A stretch of DNA of 64,000 nt. Source: Betaproteobacteria bacterium. GTDB taxonomy: Bacteria; Pseudomonadota; Gammaproteobacteria; Burkholderiales; Usitatibacteraceae. Of the stretch, positions 30,971-39,683 are shown in pieces. Both the position numbers and the translations under genes were made by a program. Under the pieces are notes generated by a model that did no database searches, was not told where the DNA came from, and worked only from the letters and a program-made list of their open reading frames with translations. The number at the start of each line of letters is the position of its first letter. The stretch's first letter is position 1. The stretch lies in NCBI GenBank assembly GCA_016709665.1, contig JADJMI010000026.1, positions 310,001 through 374,000 of the forward strand. Direction: 5' to 3'.

Positions 30971-33132
30971 GTGCGCGTGCTCGTGGCGGCACTCGCGCCG
31001 GGCGGCGCCGAGCGCATCGTCCTCGACTGGCTGGAGGCCGAGGTCGCGCGCGGCCGCGAAGTCGAACTGGCGGTGCTGCATCCCAGGCGAACGGCGCTCG
31101 CGGTTGGCCCGGGCATCCCCGTGCGGGTGCGCGGCAGGGAACCGCCGGCGCAATTCCTCGCCGCCCTCGCGCGGGATTGGCGGGAGTCCGCGGCGCCGGT
31201 CTCGACCCATCTCGTGACGGACGAGTGCCTCGCCATCCTGTGGCACGAAGGCGTGCGCACCGTGCCCGTCGTGCACAACGCCCGGGCCGGATGGCGCAAC
31301 GATCCTTCCGCCTGGCCGCCGGCATCGGTACCGCGGGCGGTCGCCTGCGCGGGCGCGGTCCGCGACGAGATGCGGGCAGCCGGGTGCCGGGTCCCGGTGA
31401 CGGCCATCCGCCATCGCCCCCGCGTCGGGCAAGCCGCGACGGATCCCGCGGCGAGGGCCGCGATCCGCGCCTCGATCGGCGTGGGCGAGGGCACGCGGCT
31501 CGTGCTTGCCATCGGCGCTTTCAAGCCGCAGAAGGACCACGCGCGCGCCGTGGCGGTCCTCGCGGCGCTCGCGAAGCGGCATGACGCCGTGCTCGCGATC
31601 CTGGGCGGCATCCTCGACGCGGGCGGGCGTGCGGAACTGGGGCGCGTCCTCGACGCGGCGGTGCGCCTGGGCGTCGCCGACCGCCTTCGCCTGCCGGGCT
31701 TCGTCTCGCCGATCGAGCCCTGGCTCGCCGCCGGCGATGCGCTCCTCAACGTGAGCCGCTACGAGGGCCTGTCCATCGCGACGCAGGAAGCGCTCGCGGC
31801 GTCGCTGCCGGTCGTCGCCACGGACGTCGGCGGGCAGGGGGAAATCGGCCACGAGGCGCTGGCGCTCCTTCCGGCTCGCTCCGACGCGGAGGAATTCGCG
31901 CGGCGCCTCGCGCAGTTGCCCGTGCGCCGGGTACTCGCCGGCAACCCCTTCGCGCGCGCCCCGCGCCTGTGGTCCCTCGCGCTCACGGATCGCCGTGCCG
32001 AGGAGCCGGCGCTCGATGCCCTCTTCGTCACCGCCAACCTCAACGCGGGCGGTGCGCAGCGCTCGCTCGTGAACCTCGCGACGACGATCGCGGGGCGCCT
32101 GCGCCTGGCGGTGGCCGTCTGCGGCGAGACGACGCACGGCGCTTTCGCGAACGACCTGCGCGCGGCGGGCGTGGAGACCTTCCGGGCCAGCGCGGAGCGC
32201 GACGACCTCGCGGTCGCCGAATCCCTCCTGGCCCACGCGGCGGCGAGGCGGGCGGGATCGCTTTGCTTCTGGAACGCCGCGCCCGGCGTGAAGCTGCTGG
32301 TGGCGCGGATGGCCCCGCCGGCGCTGCGGCTCGTCGACGCGAGCCCGGGGCGCTACGCCTTCGAGGAGCTGGCGGGCGCCGGCGCGCTTGCCGAGTCGAT
32401 CGATTTCGGGCCGGCCGATTATCACGCGCGCCTCGACGTGCTGGTCCTCAAGCACCGCGACCCCGACCCACCGGCTTGCCGACGCCTCGAATTCGCCGCC
32501 AACGGCGTCGCGATGCGCACGGTGGCGGGCCTCGCGGCCAGGCCGCGATTCCTCGTGGCCGGGCGCCTCGCGCCCACCAAGCGGCTCGAGACGATCCTCG
32601 CGGCGTTCGCCGTGGCGCGCCGCGCCTTTCCCGACGCGCAATTGCACGTGGTCGGCAACGCGGAGCCCCGGCACGCGGACTACGCGCGTGGCCTGCTCGC
32701 CTGGCGCCCGAGGGCGTGCGCTGGCGCGGGCCGGATTTCGATCTCGGCTATCTCGCCGAGCCATGGACGGCCGCCGTGGTGCTGGGCGTCCACCAGGGTT
32801 GTCCCAACGCCGTGCTCGAGGCCTTCAGCGCGGGCGTCGCCGTGATCGCCAACGCGAGCGGCGGCACCGGCGAACTCGTCGCGGACGGCGTGACCGGGTG
32901 GCTGCTGGCCGAGGACTGTTCGGCGGGCGAATTGGCGCAAGCGCTCCTCGATGCTGCGGGCGACGGCGAGGCATGCGTGCGCCGCGGCGCGGCCGGGCGC
33001 GAGCGCGTGCGCGCCCGCCATTCGCTGGAAGGCATGGCGGTGCGCTATCTTTCCATCCTGGCGGGCGACGACGACACCCCGCACTTTTCCTCCGAGCCGA
33101 CCGATGTCCGATCCGATCTTCGCCCTGCCTGA
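30971..33132 (+). CDS. Tandem GT4-type glycosyltransferase, one frame break
   Basis: About 720 residues after correction, made of two GT-B units in series. Unit 1: VRVLVAALAPGGAERIVLDW, LVLAIGAFKPQKDHARAV, YEGLSIATQEALAASLPVVA. Unit 2: LFVTANLNAGGAQRSLVNLA, FLVAGRLAPTKRLETILAAF, then GCPNAVLEAFSAGVAVIANA. Both carry the E-x7-E donor-binding region of retaining family 4 enzymes, which transfer sugars from nucleotide sugars to glycan or lipid acceptors. The frame breaks at 32700-32701 (one C lost). I place the start at GTG 30971; an in-frame extension into the upstream gene cannot be excluded. The end overlaps the DUF3422 start by 29 bp. Confidence 0.8.
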
Positions 33133-34408
33133 GCACCCGCAACGCCGCGCCCTCAACGACGAGGTGCACGCGCGCCCGCCCGTGCGCCTCATGGGCCCGC
33201 ACCGCATCGTCTTCCTCGCCTTGCGCCACGAGCCGGCCGGGCGCGCCGCCCACCGCGAAGCCATCGGCCGCCTCGCCGATTCGCGCGGGGAGAAGCTGCA
33301 GTCGGGCGACCACGGCGTGCTGCGCCTCGCGGACAACCTGCGCCTCAAGTGGGAAGGGCACGCCGAGTTCTCGAGCTACACGTTCTTCCGCGAAGGCGAG
33401 AGCCGCCTGCCGCCGGGCGAGGTGCTGGCCGAGGCGGGATGGGCCGGCATCGCCAGGGACCTGCCGGGCGAGGTCTTCGTCGCGGCCACCATCGAACTGG
33501 CGCGCGGGGTGGGCGACGAGCCGCCGCCGGACGCCTTCAAGACCACGGCCGACACCGTGGTGGGCGGTGCCCTCGCCGAGGGGCGCGGGTGGGCCTACAC
33601 GGATTTCCGCATCCGCGAGGACGGCTTCACGCACTTCCTCATCCTCGCGCGATCCGACATGGGCGTGGGACAGTCGGGCCGCATGGTGCAGCGCCTGCTC
33701 GAGATCGAGACCTACCGCATGATGGCCCTCACCGCCTTCCCGATGGCGCGCGAATCGCTGCCGGAACTCGCGGCGATGGAAACCGAGCTCGGCCGCATCG
33801 TGGAACGCATCGCGGGCTCGACGAGCCAGGACGAGACCAAGCTCCTGGACGACCTCACCAACCTCGCGGCCCATGTCGAGCGGCTGCAGAACGCGACGAG
33901 CTTCCGCTTCCAGGCCTCGGAGGCCTATGACGCGCTGGTGCTCAGGCGCATCGCGGAGCTGCGCGAGGTGCGCATCCCGGGCCTGCAGACGATCGAGGAG
34001 TTCATGCAGCGCCGGCTCGCGCCCGCCATGGCCACCTGCCGAAGCACCTCGCGGCGCCTGAGTGGCCTCGCGGCGCGCGTCTCCCGCGCGAGCGCGCTGC
34101 TGCGCACGCGGGTGGACATCGCGCGCGAGCAGCAGAACCAGCTGATGCTCGCGGCCATGAACCGCCGCTCGCGCCTGCAGCTGAAGCTGCAGCAGGCCGT
34201 CGAGGGATTGTCCGTGGTCGTCATCACGTACTACGGCTCCTCGCTCGTGGGGGTCGTCGCCAAGGCGGTGAAGGCCGCCGGCGGCCCGGTCAATCCCGAG
34301 ATCGCCTCCGCGGTGTCGGTGCCCTTCATCGCGCTCGCGGTGTTCCTCGCGGCCCGCGGCGTGCGCCGCGCGATGCTCCGCGAGGACGGGCCGAAGGCCG
34401 GCGCATGA
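33104..34408 (+). CDS. DUF3422 family membrane protein
   Basis: 434 residues. The N-terminus PQRRALNDEVHARPPVRL is the DUF3422 hallmark. A soluble cytosolic region with a long coiled coil (LDDLTNLAAHVERLQNATSF, ALLRTRVDIAREQQNQLMLA) leads to two C-terminal helices (LSVVVITYYGSSLVGVVAKA and SVPFIALAVFLAARG). It is widespread in proteobacteria with no established function; the architecture recalls CorA-like or bacterial dynamin-like anchors, but that is speculation. The stop overlaps the NUDIX start (ATGA). Confidence 0.88.
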   Translation: MSDPIFALPEHPQRRALNDEVHARPPVRLMGPHRIVFLALRHEPAGRAAHREAIGRLADSRGEKLQSGDHGVLRLADNLRLKWEGHAEFSSYTFFREGESRLPPGEVLAEAGWAGIARDLPGEVFVAATIELARGVGDEPPPDAFKTTADTVVGGALAEGRGWAYTDFRIREDGFTHFLILARSDMGVGQSGRMVQRLLEIETYRMMALTAFPMARESLPELAAMETELGRIVERIAGSTSQDETKLLDDLTNLAAHVERLQNATSFRFQASEAYDALVLRRIAELREVRIPGLQTIEEFMQRRLAPAMATCRSTSRRLSGLAARVSRASALLRTRVDIAREQQNQLMLAAMNRRSRLQLKLQQAVEGLSVVVITYYGSSLVGVVAKAVKAAGGPVNPEIASAVSVPFIALAVFLAARGVRRAMLREDGPKAGA

Positions 34409-34971
34409 GCGCCGAGGCCTTCCGCTACTGCCCGCGCTGCGCCGGTCCGCTCGCGTCGCGCGCCATCGCCGATGCGGGCGGCGGCCCCGTCGAGCGCGTC
34501 GCCTGCCCCGATCCCGCCTGCGGCTTCGTGCAGTGGGGCAATCCGACGCCGGCCGTGGGGGCGCTCGTGGAGCACGAGGGCGAGATCATCCTCGCGCGCG
34601 GGCAGGGCTGGCCCGAAGGCTGGTTCGCCCTGGTGACAGGCTATCTCGAGGCGCGCGAGGACCCGAAGGCGGCAGTCGCGCGCGAAGTGAAGGAGGAACT
34701 GGGGCTCGATGCCGTCGAGACGAGCCTCATCGGCAACTACATCTTCGAGAAGAAGAACGAAGTCATGCTCTGCTACCACGTGGTCGCCAGGGGCACGGTT
34801 CGGCTCGGCGAGGAGATCGCCGAGATCCGGCGCCACCGGCCCGCGGACCTGAAGCCGTGGCCCCGCGCCACGGGGCTCGCCGTCGCCGACTGGATGCGCG
34901 GGCGTGGCCTCGCGTTCGAGTTCACGGACTTCCCGCCGATCCCGAAGCCGCCGCACGGGGGGCCGCGATGA
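34405..34971 (+). CDS. NUDIX hydrolase with zinc ribbon
   Basis: 188 residues. An N-terminal zinc ribbon (YCPRCAGPL and CPDPACGFVQWGNP) precedes a NUDIX fold with the complete box GYLEAREDPKAAVAREVKEE continuing LGLD. This layout is NudC-like (NADH and NAD-capped RNA hydrolysis) but lacks the NudC SQPWPFPxS motif, so the substrate is uncertain. It is coupled to its neighbours by ATGA on both sides. Confidence 0.88.
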   Translation: MSAEAFRYCPRCAGPLASRAIADAGGGPVERVACPDPACGFVQWGNPTPAVGALVEHEGEIILARGQGWPEGWFALVTGYLEAREDPKAAVAREVKEELGLDAVETSLIGNYIFEKKNEVMLCYHVVARGTVRLGEEIAEIRRHRPADLKPWPRATGLAVADWMRGRGLAFEFTDFPPIPKPPHGGPR

Positions 34972-35668
34972 GCGCGGCCACCGCCCGCGTCGCGGGCTAC
35001 CTGCGGGCCGCGGGCTTGGAGCAGCTCGAAGGCCACGAGGAGGAGATCGCGCTCGCGATCGCCGACTACATCGAGGCGATGGCCGACAAGGTCGACGTGG
35101 GCGATGCTTCCTCGCTCTACACCTATCCGGTGCCGATGCTCTCCGACGACGGCACGTGCTCGGTGGTCGACGAGATGGCGCCGGTGCCCTATGACCTCAC
35201 CGGCATCCTCGGGGGCGAAGCGAACAGGCGACGCGGCGCCTCGCGCTCCTCGAACGGCTCGTCGAGCGCGCGCAGGAGACGACGGGCTGCGACTGGGTCG
35301 GCGTCTACCAGCGGCGCGCGACGCCCGCGGGCACGCCGGTGCTCGTGAAGCTCTCGTACGTGGGCCGGCCGAGCCGGGCCGAGTTTCCGCTCACGGCCGC
35401 GTTCGCCGAGGGCAGCACCAACAGCACGGTCGGCCTCACCGGCCGGTCGCTCGTGATCGACGACGTGAAGCGGCACGTCGAGGCGGGCGGGGCGTTCTAC
35501 GTGTGCGACGGCGAGGTGCAGTCGGAAGCCTGCCTGCCGCTCCTCGACGAAACGCGCGAGGTGCTGGGCATCGTCGACGCGGAAGCCAAGCCGCTCGCGT
35601 TCTTCGGCCCCAAGCGCCTGGCGCGCCTCGCGGCGCTCGCGCTGGTCGTTCCCGCCGTCCTGCCGTGA
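34968..35668 (+). CDS. GAF-domain protein, one frame break
   Basis: About 233 residues after correction. The N-terminal helical part is VAGYLRAAGLEQLEGHEEEI. The GAF-like C-terminal part has ALLERLVERAQETTGCDWVG, LVKLSYVGRPSRAEFPL, EGSTNSTVGLTGRSLVIDDV and LDETREVLGIVDAEAKPL. The conserved Cys and the pattern resemble GAF proteins of the free methionine sulfoxide reductase type, although the cysteine set is incomplete. The frame breaks at 35211-35215 (five Gs; six restore GGRSEQATRRLALLERL). It overlaps both neighbours by four bases. Confidence 0.78.
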
Positions 35669-36099
35669 CGGGGCCCATCCGCCCGCGCGAGATCGACCAT
35701 CTCGTCCTGCGGGTTCGGGACCTCGAGGCCATGCTCGCCTTCTACGTCGACGTGCTGGGGTGCGCGGTGGAGCGCCGCCGCGACGACATCGGCCTCGTCC
35801 AGTTGCGCGCGGGCCGTTCGCTCATCGACCTGGTCCCCGTGGACGGCAAGCTCGGCCGCGCGGGCGGCGCGGCGCCGGGGACGGACGGACGCAACCTCGA
35901 CCACCTGTGCCTTCGCGTCGATCCGTTCGATGGCGAGGCCATCCTCGCGTTCCTGCGCGACTCGGGCGCCTTGCCGGGCGAGATCGCCGCGCGCTACGGC
36001 GCCGAGGGCGAAGGCCCCTCGATCTACGTGGCCGATCCGGAGGGCAACACGGTCGAGCTGAAAGGGCCGCCGGCCGGCACGACGCCACCGGACGCATGA
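35665..36099 (+). CDS. VOC (glyoxalase/dioxygenase fold) family protein
   Basis: 144 residues from GTG 35665, which overlaps the GAF stop as GTGA. It has two VOC beta-alpha-beta-beta-beta units with metal-ligand candidates His in EIDHLVLRVRDLEAMLAFYV, Glu/His in GRNLDHLCLRVD and Glu in DPEGNTVELKG. It resembles the VOC virulence/lyase-like proteins; the reaction is unassigned. The ATG of the next gene overlaps the stop. Confidence 0.85.
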   Translation: MTGPIRPREIDHLVLRVRDLEAMLAFYVDVLGCAVERRRDDIGLVQLRAGRSLIDLVPVDGKLGRAGGAAPGTDGRNLDHLCLRVDPFDGEAILAFLRDSGALPGEIAARYGAEGEGPSIYVADPEGNTVELKGPPAGTTPPDA

Positions 36100-36824
36100 G
36101 CGCGGCGCTGGAGATCCGGGGCCTCGCCAAGCGTTTCGGCGCGACCCGGGCCGTCGATGGCCTCGACCTCGAGGTGCCCGCGGGCGAGCTCTTCGCGTTG
36201 CTCGGGCCGAACGGCGCCGGCAAGACGACGACGCTGCGCCTCGTCGCGGGACTCCTCGCCCCGGACGCGGGCTCCATCCGCGTGGCCGGGCACGACGTGG
36301 CCGCCGACCCCCTGGCGGCCAAGCGCATCCTCGCCTTCCTGCCCGACGAGCCGCAGCTCTATGCGAAGCTGCGTCCGCTGGAGTACCTCGCGTTCGTCGC
36401 GGGCCTGTGGGGGTTGGAGCCGGGCGAGGCCGGGGGCCGCGCTCGCGAGCTGCTCGCGCTGCTCGGGCTCGAGGGCACGCAGGGGGATTACGTCGAGACC
36501 TATTCGCGCGGCATGAAGCAGAAGCTCGCCCTCGCTGGCGCCTTGCTGCACGACCCCGCGGTCATGATCCTCGACGAGCCGCTCACCGGTCTCGACGCGG
36601 CCTCGGCCCGGCTCGTGAAGGACCTCCTCGCCGCCCGCGCGGCATCGGGCCGCACGGTGATCCTCAGCACGCACATCCTCGAGGTGGCCGAGCGGGTCGC
36701 GACGCGCCTCGCGATCCTGTCGCGCGGCCGCGTCGTGGCCGGTGGCACGATGGCGCAATTGCGCGCCGGATCGGACCGCACGCTGGAGGACATCTTCCTC
36801 GAGCTCACCCGCGAGTCGCCGTGA
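36096..36824 (+). CDS. ABC transporter ATP-binding protein (ABC-2 exporter type)
   Basis: 242 residues. Walker A GPNGAGKTTTLR, Q-loop region FLPDEPQLYAKL, signature YSRGMKQKL (variant of LSGGQ, typical of ABC-2 exporters), Walker B VMILDEPLTGLD, and H-loop LSTHIL. It powers the membrane proteins encoded immediately after. Start and stop both overlap neighbours (ATGA, GTGA). Confidence 0.92.
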   Translation: MSAALEIRGLAKRFGATRAVDGLDLEVPAGELFALLGPNGAGKTTTLRLVAGLLAPDAGSIRVAGHDVAADPLAAKRILAFLPDEPQLYAKLRPLEYLAFVAGLWGLEPGEAGGRARELLALLGLEGTQGDYVETYSRGMKQKLALAGALLHDPAVMILDEPLTGLDAASARLVKDLLAARAASGRTVILSTHILEVAERVATRLAILSRGRVVAGGTMAQLRAGSDRTLEDIFLELTRESP

Positions 36825-37645
36825 GCGCGCGCGCGGCCTCGCTCGGCTTTCTCGTCGCGTTCGAGGCGAAGCTCGCGTGGCGGCGCTTGGCGGGGGAACG
36901 GCGCCGGATCGCGATCGCCGCGCTGCTGATTTTCTGGCTGGGACTGCATGCGGCGGCCTTCCATGGCCTGGCGGGACTGCGCACCGAGGCCTTCTCGCGG
37001 ATGCCGATGGCCGCGGTCGGGCTCGCGACGCTCTTCGCCGCCTTCGCGATGCTCGCGACGGCTTTCGGACTCGCCGCCCACGGGCTTTTCGAGCGCAGGG
37101 ATCTCGACCTCGTGTTCGGCGCGCCCGTTCCCGCACGCACCGTCTGGGCGGCGAGGGCGATCGCCATCGCGTCGACGTCGGCGGCGTTTCCGGCCTACTT
37201 CGGTTTGCCTTTCGCGCATGCGGCCGCGTGGCATGGCGAAGCGCGGCTGCTTGCGGCCTACCCCGCCCTTGCCGCCGTCGCGATCCTTTCGTCGGCGCTC
37301 GCGCTCCTCGCGACGCTCGCGCTCGTGCGGCTCGCGGGCCCGCGCCGGGCGCGCGTCCTGGCGCAGGTGCTCGGCGCGCTCGTGGGCGCCGTCGTCTTCC
37401 TCGCGTTCCAGGCGCATTCGTTCCTGCCGGAAGCCTGGCGCGCCGCGTCCGGCACGTGGATGGACTCGCCCTCGGGAAAGGCCTGGGTCGGCGACGCGAG
37501 TCCCCTCTGGTCGCTCTCGCGGGCGCTCGTGGGCGATCCCCTGCCGCTCGCCGGCCTGGTCGCGACGGCAGCCGCGGCGTTCGCCCTCGCCGTGCGTATC
37601 GCGGGCGCGCGCACGCGAAAGGTGCGCTCGAGGCGATCGCGATGA
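36821..37645 (+). CDS. ABC-2 type permease, N-terminal half
   Basis: 274 residues with about six hydrophobic helices (for example IAIAALLIFWLGLHAAAF, AAVGLATLFAAFAMLATAFG, ALVGAVVFLAFQAHSF) and the coupling-like segment LDLVFGAPVPARTVWAARA. It starts at GTG overlapping the ATPase stop. Comparable exporters have one permease of about 500 residues. The frame relation to the next gene (one base) is exactly what a single lost base near 37610-37640 would give, so this is probably the first half of one protein. Confidence 0.75.
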   Translation: MSARAASLGFLVAFEAKLAWRRLAGERRRIAIAALLIFWLGLHAAAFHGLAGLRTEAFSRMPMAAVGLATLFAAFAMLATAFGLAAHGLFERRDLDLVFGAPVPARTVWAARAIAIASTSAAFPAYFGLPFAHAAAWHGEARLLAAYPALAAVAILSSALALLATLALVRLAGPRRARVLAQVLGALVGAVVFLAFQAHSFLPEAWRAASGTWMDSPSGKAWVGDASPLWSLSRALVGDPLPLAGLVATAAAAFALAVRIAGARTRKVRSRRSR

Positions 37646-38313
37646 GTCGTTCGCGCGGTGCAGGCGGCGCGGGGCAGCCGGTTCGTTTCGGTCGCTCGCT
37701 CGCCGGGACCGTCATCGCGAAGGAATGGCGGCTCATCGTCCGGGACCCGCGCGCGATCCTGCACACGCTCCTGCCCCTGCTCTACCTCGCGCCGCTGCTC
37801 ATCGCGGGCGTGCGGCGCGGCGAGGGCGCCTCGCTGATGGCTCCTTCGGTGGTCGTGCTCGCGGGGTTCCTCGCCGGAGGCCTCGCCTGGCTCGCCGCGA
37901 GCGGGGAGGAAGCGCCGGACCTGCTGTCGGGCTCGCCCGTGCGTCCCGCGCGGCTCGTCACGCTCAAGGCGGCATCGGCGTGCCTGCCTGCGATGGCGGT
38001 GGCCCTGCCGTTCATCGTCCTGGAAGCGCTTCGCGAAGGAGGAGCGCCGATCGTGTTCGCAGCCTGTCTCGCGGGATCGATCGGCGCGAGCGCATATGTG
38101 CAGATCGCCGGTGCCGAACCCGGCGCGCGGCGCGACCTCGGCCGCGGTTCGCAGCCGGGGCGTTGGATCTCGCTCATCGAGCACCTGGGGGCGGCGGGGT
38201 GGGGCTTGGCCTGCTGGGGCGCGATCGCACCATCCGCCTGGGCATTCGCGGGCCTCGGGATCGGCCTGGGCGCACCCGTCGCGGCCTTCCTCGCGCGACC
38301 CCGCGCCGCCTGA
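37642..38313 (+). CDS. ABC-2 type permease, C-terminal half
   Basis: 223 residues. It begins with a basic linker, then VIAKEWRLIVRDPRAILHTL, a motif found mid-chain in large ABC-2 permeases, followed by about five helices (LLPLLYLAPLLIAGV, VVVLAGFLAGGLAWLAASG, AWAFAGLGIGLGAPVAAFLA). As a separate gene its ATG overlaps the previous stop (ATGA), which is also the local habit, so a genuine two-gene arrangement remains possible. Confidence 0.7.
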   Translation: MSRSRGAGGAGQPVRFGRSLAGTVIAKEWRLIVRDPRAILHTLLPLLYLAPLLIAGVRRGEGASLMAPSVVVLAGFLAGGLAWLAASGEEAPDLLSGSPVRPARLVTLKAASACLPAMAVALPFIVLEALREGGAPIVFAACLAGSIGASAYVQIAGAEPGARRDLGRGSQPGRWISLIEHLGAAGWGLACWGAIAPSAWAFAGLGIGLGAPVAAFLARPRAA

Positions 38314-38314
38314 C

Positions 38315-39571
38315 TCAGCCTACGCGCGTGGCGAGCGTCGCGCAGAACCCGTTCAGTTCGTCGTGCAGCGCGAGAGCCGTCTCGCGGTTCGCGAGCCGCG
38401 CCGCGTGGAAGTGGTTGGGTTGCGCGGGCGCCGTCGCGATCGGCGCGAATTTCGCCACGAAGCGCCCCGCCTGGGCTTGCCAGTCGGGGCCGAGGGCGCC
38501 GCGCGAGGCGTGACGCACGAGGATGTCGGTGTCGACGGCGACGGCGTGGCCCGTGCGCCGGGCGCGCAGGCAGAAATCGAGGTCGTAGAAATGGAAGCCG
38601 TCGAAGGTGCCTTCGTCGAATCCGACGCGCCGAGCGGCGCCGGCGCGGGCCGCGAGGAAGCAGCCGTCGAGCGCTTCCATGCCGCCCGCGAGGCCCGCGG
38701 TGAAGGCGAGGAGCGAAAAATCCCAGGGCCCGCCCGTCGCGTCGGTGTGCACGAGCCAGCCGGCCATGGCCGCCTGCCCGGCCCATCCGAGGGTCGGGCC
38801 CGCGAGGGAACGCGTGCCGGCGACGCCCACGACATCCGCACGGGTAAGGGCGCGGGCGAGGAGGGCATCGAGTCCGGGCGAGATCACCTCGACGTCGTCA
38901 TGCAGGAACACGATCGCCTCGCCGTTCGCGCGGGCGATCGCGCGGTTGTAGGCCTCCGCGAGCGAGCGCGCGTCGCGGATCGCGATGAACTCGAAGCCCG
39001 GGGCCAGTGCCGCGTCCAGGGCGGCGCGGCAACGGGCCAGCTTCGTGTCCGTGACGCTGCAAACGACAACCGTGATCGACAGGGGAGGATCGACCGGCCG
39101 CACGGGTGGCGCAAAGGCGCGGCGCCCTTCGCGGGCGTTGTCCGCGAGCGCCTGGAATGCGAACTCCACCCGCGCCGGGTCGGCCTCGCGCAGCCCGGCG
39201 CTCGCGAGCAGGCGTCCCGCCGAGCCCGTGTCGCCGCGAGCGGAGTCGACGAAGGCCGCCACGAGCGCGGCGGGCAGGTAGCCGGGAGCGAGGGCGAGGG
39301 CGCGGGCGGAAGCCTCGCGGGAGGCTTCTCCGTCGCCGCGGCGCCATTGCGTGCGCGCGAGCGAAGCGAGGACGTCGGGCGTTCCGGCGACGCGCGCGGC
39401 CTGCGCGAGATCCGCGAGGGCTCGGTCCAGGTCGCAAGCCCGGGCCGCGATTTCACCGGAGAGGTGCAGCGCCCGCCCGTCCCCCGGCGCCCGGGCGAGC
39501 GAATCGTCGATGAGCCGCCGGGCGCCGGCGAGGTCGCCCGAGCGGTACGCCGCCAGCGCGCCTTCGAGCAT
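38315..39571 (-). CDS. Glycosyltransferase family 2 with TPR N-terminus
   Basis: 418 residues. TPR-like helices fill about 1-140 (LEGALAAYRSGDLAGARRLI, ASREASARALALAPGYLPAA). A GT-A domain starts at LSITVVVCSVTDTKLARCRA, with the acidic metal site in IVFLHDDVEVISPGLD, an acceptor region around GGMEALDGCFLAARAGAARR and FYDLDFCLRARRTGHAVAVD. It is probably cytosolic and adds a sugar to a glycan or protein. It is convergent with the ABC exporter and separated from it by one base. Confidence 0.85.
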   Translation of the reverse strand: MLEGALAAYRSGDLAGARRLIDDSLARAPGDGRALHLSGEIAARACDLDRALADLAQAARVAGTPDVLASLARTQWRRGDGEASREASARALALAPGYLPAALVAAFVDSARGDTGSAGRLLASAGLREADPARVEFAFQALADNAREGRRAFAPPVRPVDPPLSITVVVCSVTDTKLARCRAALDAALAPGFEFIAIRDARSLAEAYNRAIARANGEAIVFLHDDVEVISPGLDALLARALTRADVVGVAGTRSLAGPTLGWAGQAAMAGWLVHTDATGGPWDFSLLAFTAGLAGGMEALDGCFLAARAGAARRVGFDEGTFDGFHFYDLDFCLRARRTGHAVAVDTDILVRHASRGALGPDWQAQAGRFVAKFAPIATAPAQPNHFHAARLANRETALALHDELNGFCATLATRVG

Positions 39572-39598
39572 GGTGCCGGTCCGCTACCGCTTGGGCGG

Positions 39599-39683
39599 CA
39601 TCATGATCCGGATCGAGCCTTCGGCATCATGATCAGGGTCGAGCCTTCGGCATCATGATCCGGATCGAGCCTTCGGCATCATG
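39599..39683. repeat. 26-bp tandem repeat overlapping the lpdA stop
   Basis: Three copies of a 26-bp unit (39599-39624, 39625-39650, 39651-39676) plus seven bases of a fourth. Copies one and three are identical; the middle one differs at two positions. The unit starts CATCATGATCCGGATCGAGC on the plus strand. The last copy encodes the MMPKARSGS end of lpdA and its TGA, so the array is a duplication of the gene's terminal codons into the untranslated region. Confidence 0.85.

Noticed and set aside
37642..38313. Treating the second ABC permease as certainly a separate gene
   Set aside because: The frame offset equals that of the other single-base losses in the window and the linker matches mid-chain sequence of one-piece permeases, so a split gene is as likely.
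39579..39592. GTCCG-CTAC-CGCTT resembling the stress-island operator, just upstream of the TPR glycosyltransferase
   Set aside because: The right half site is degraded and it lies only 8 bp from the ATG, leaving no room for a -10 at the 22-bp spacing.
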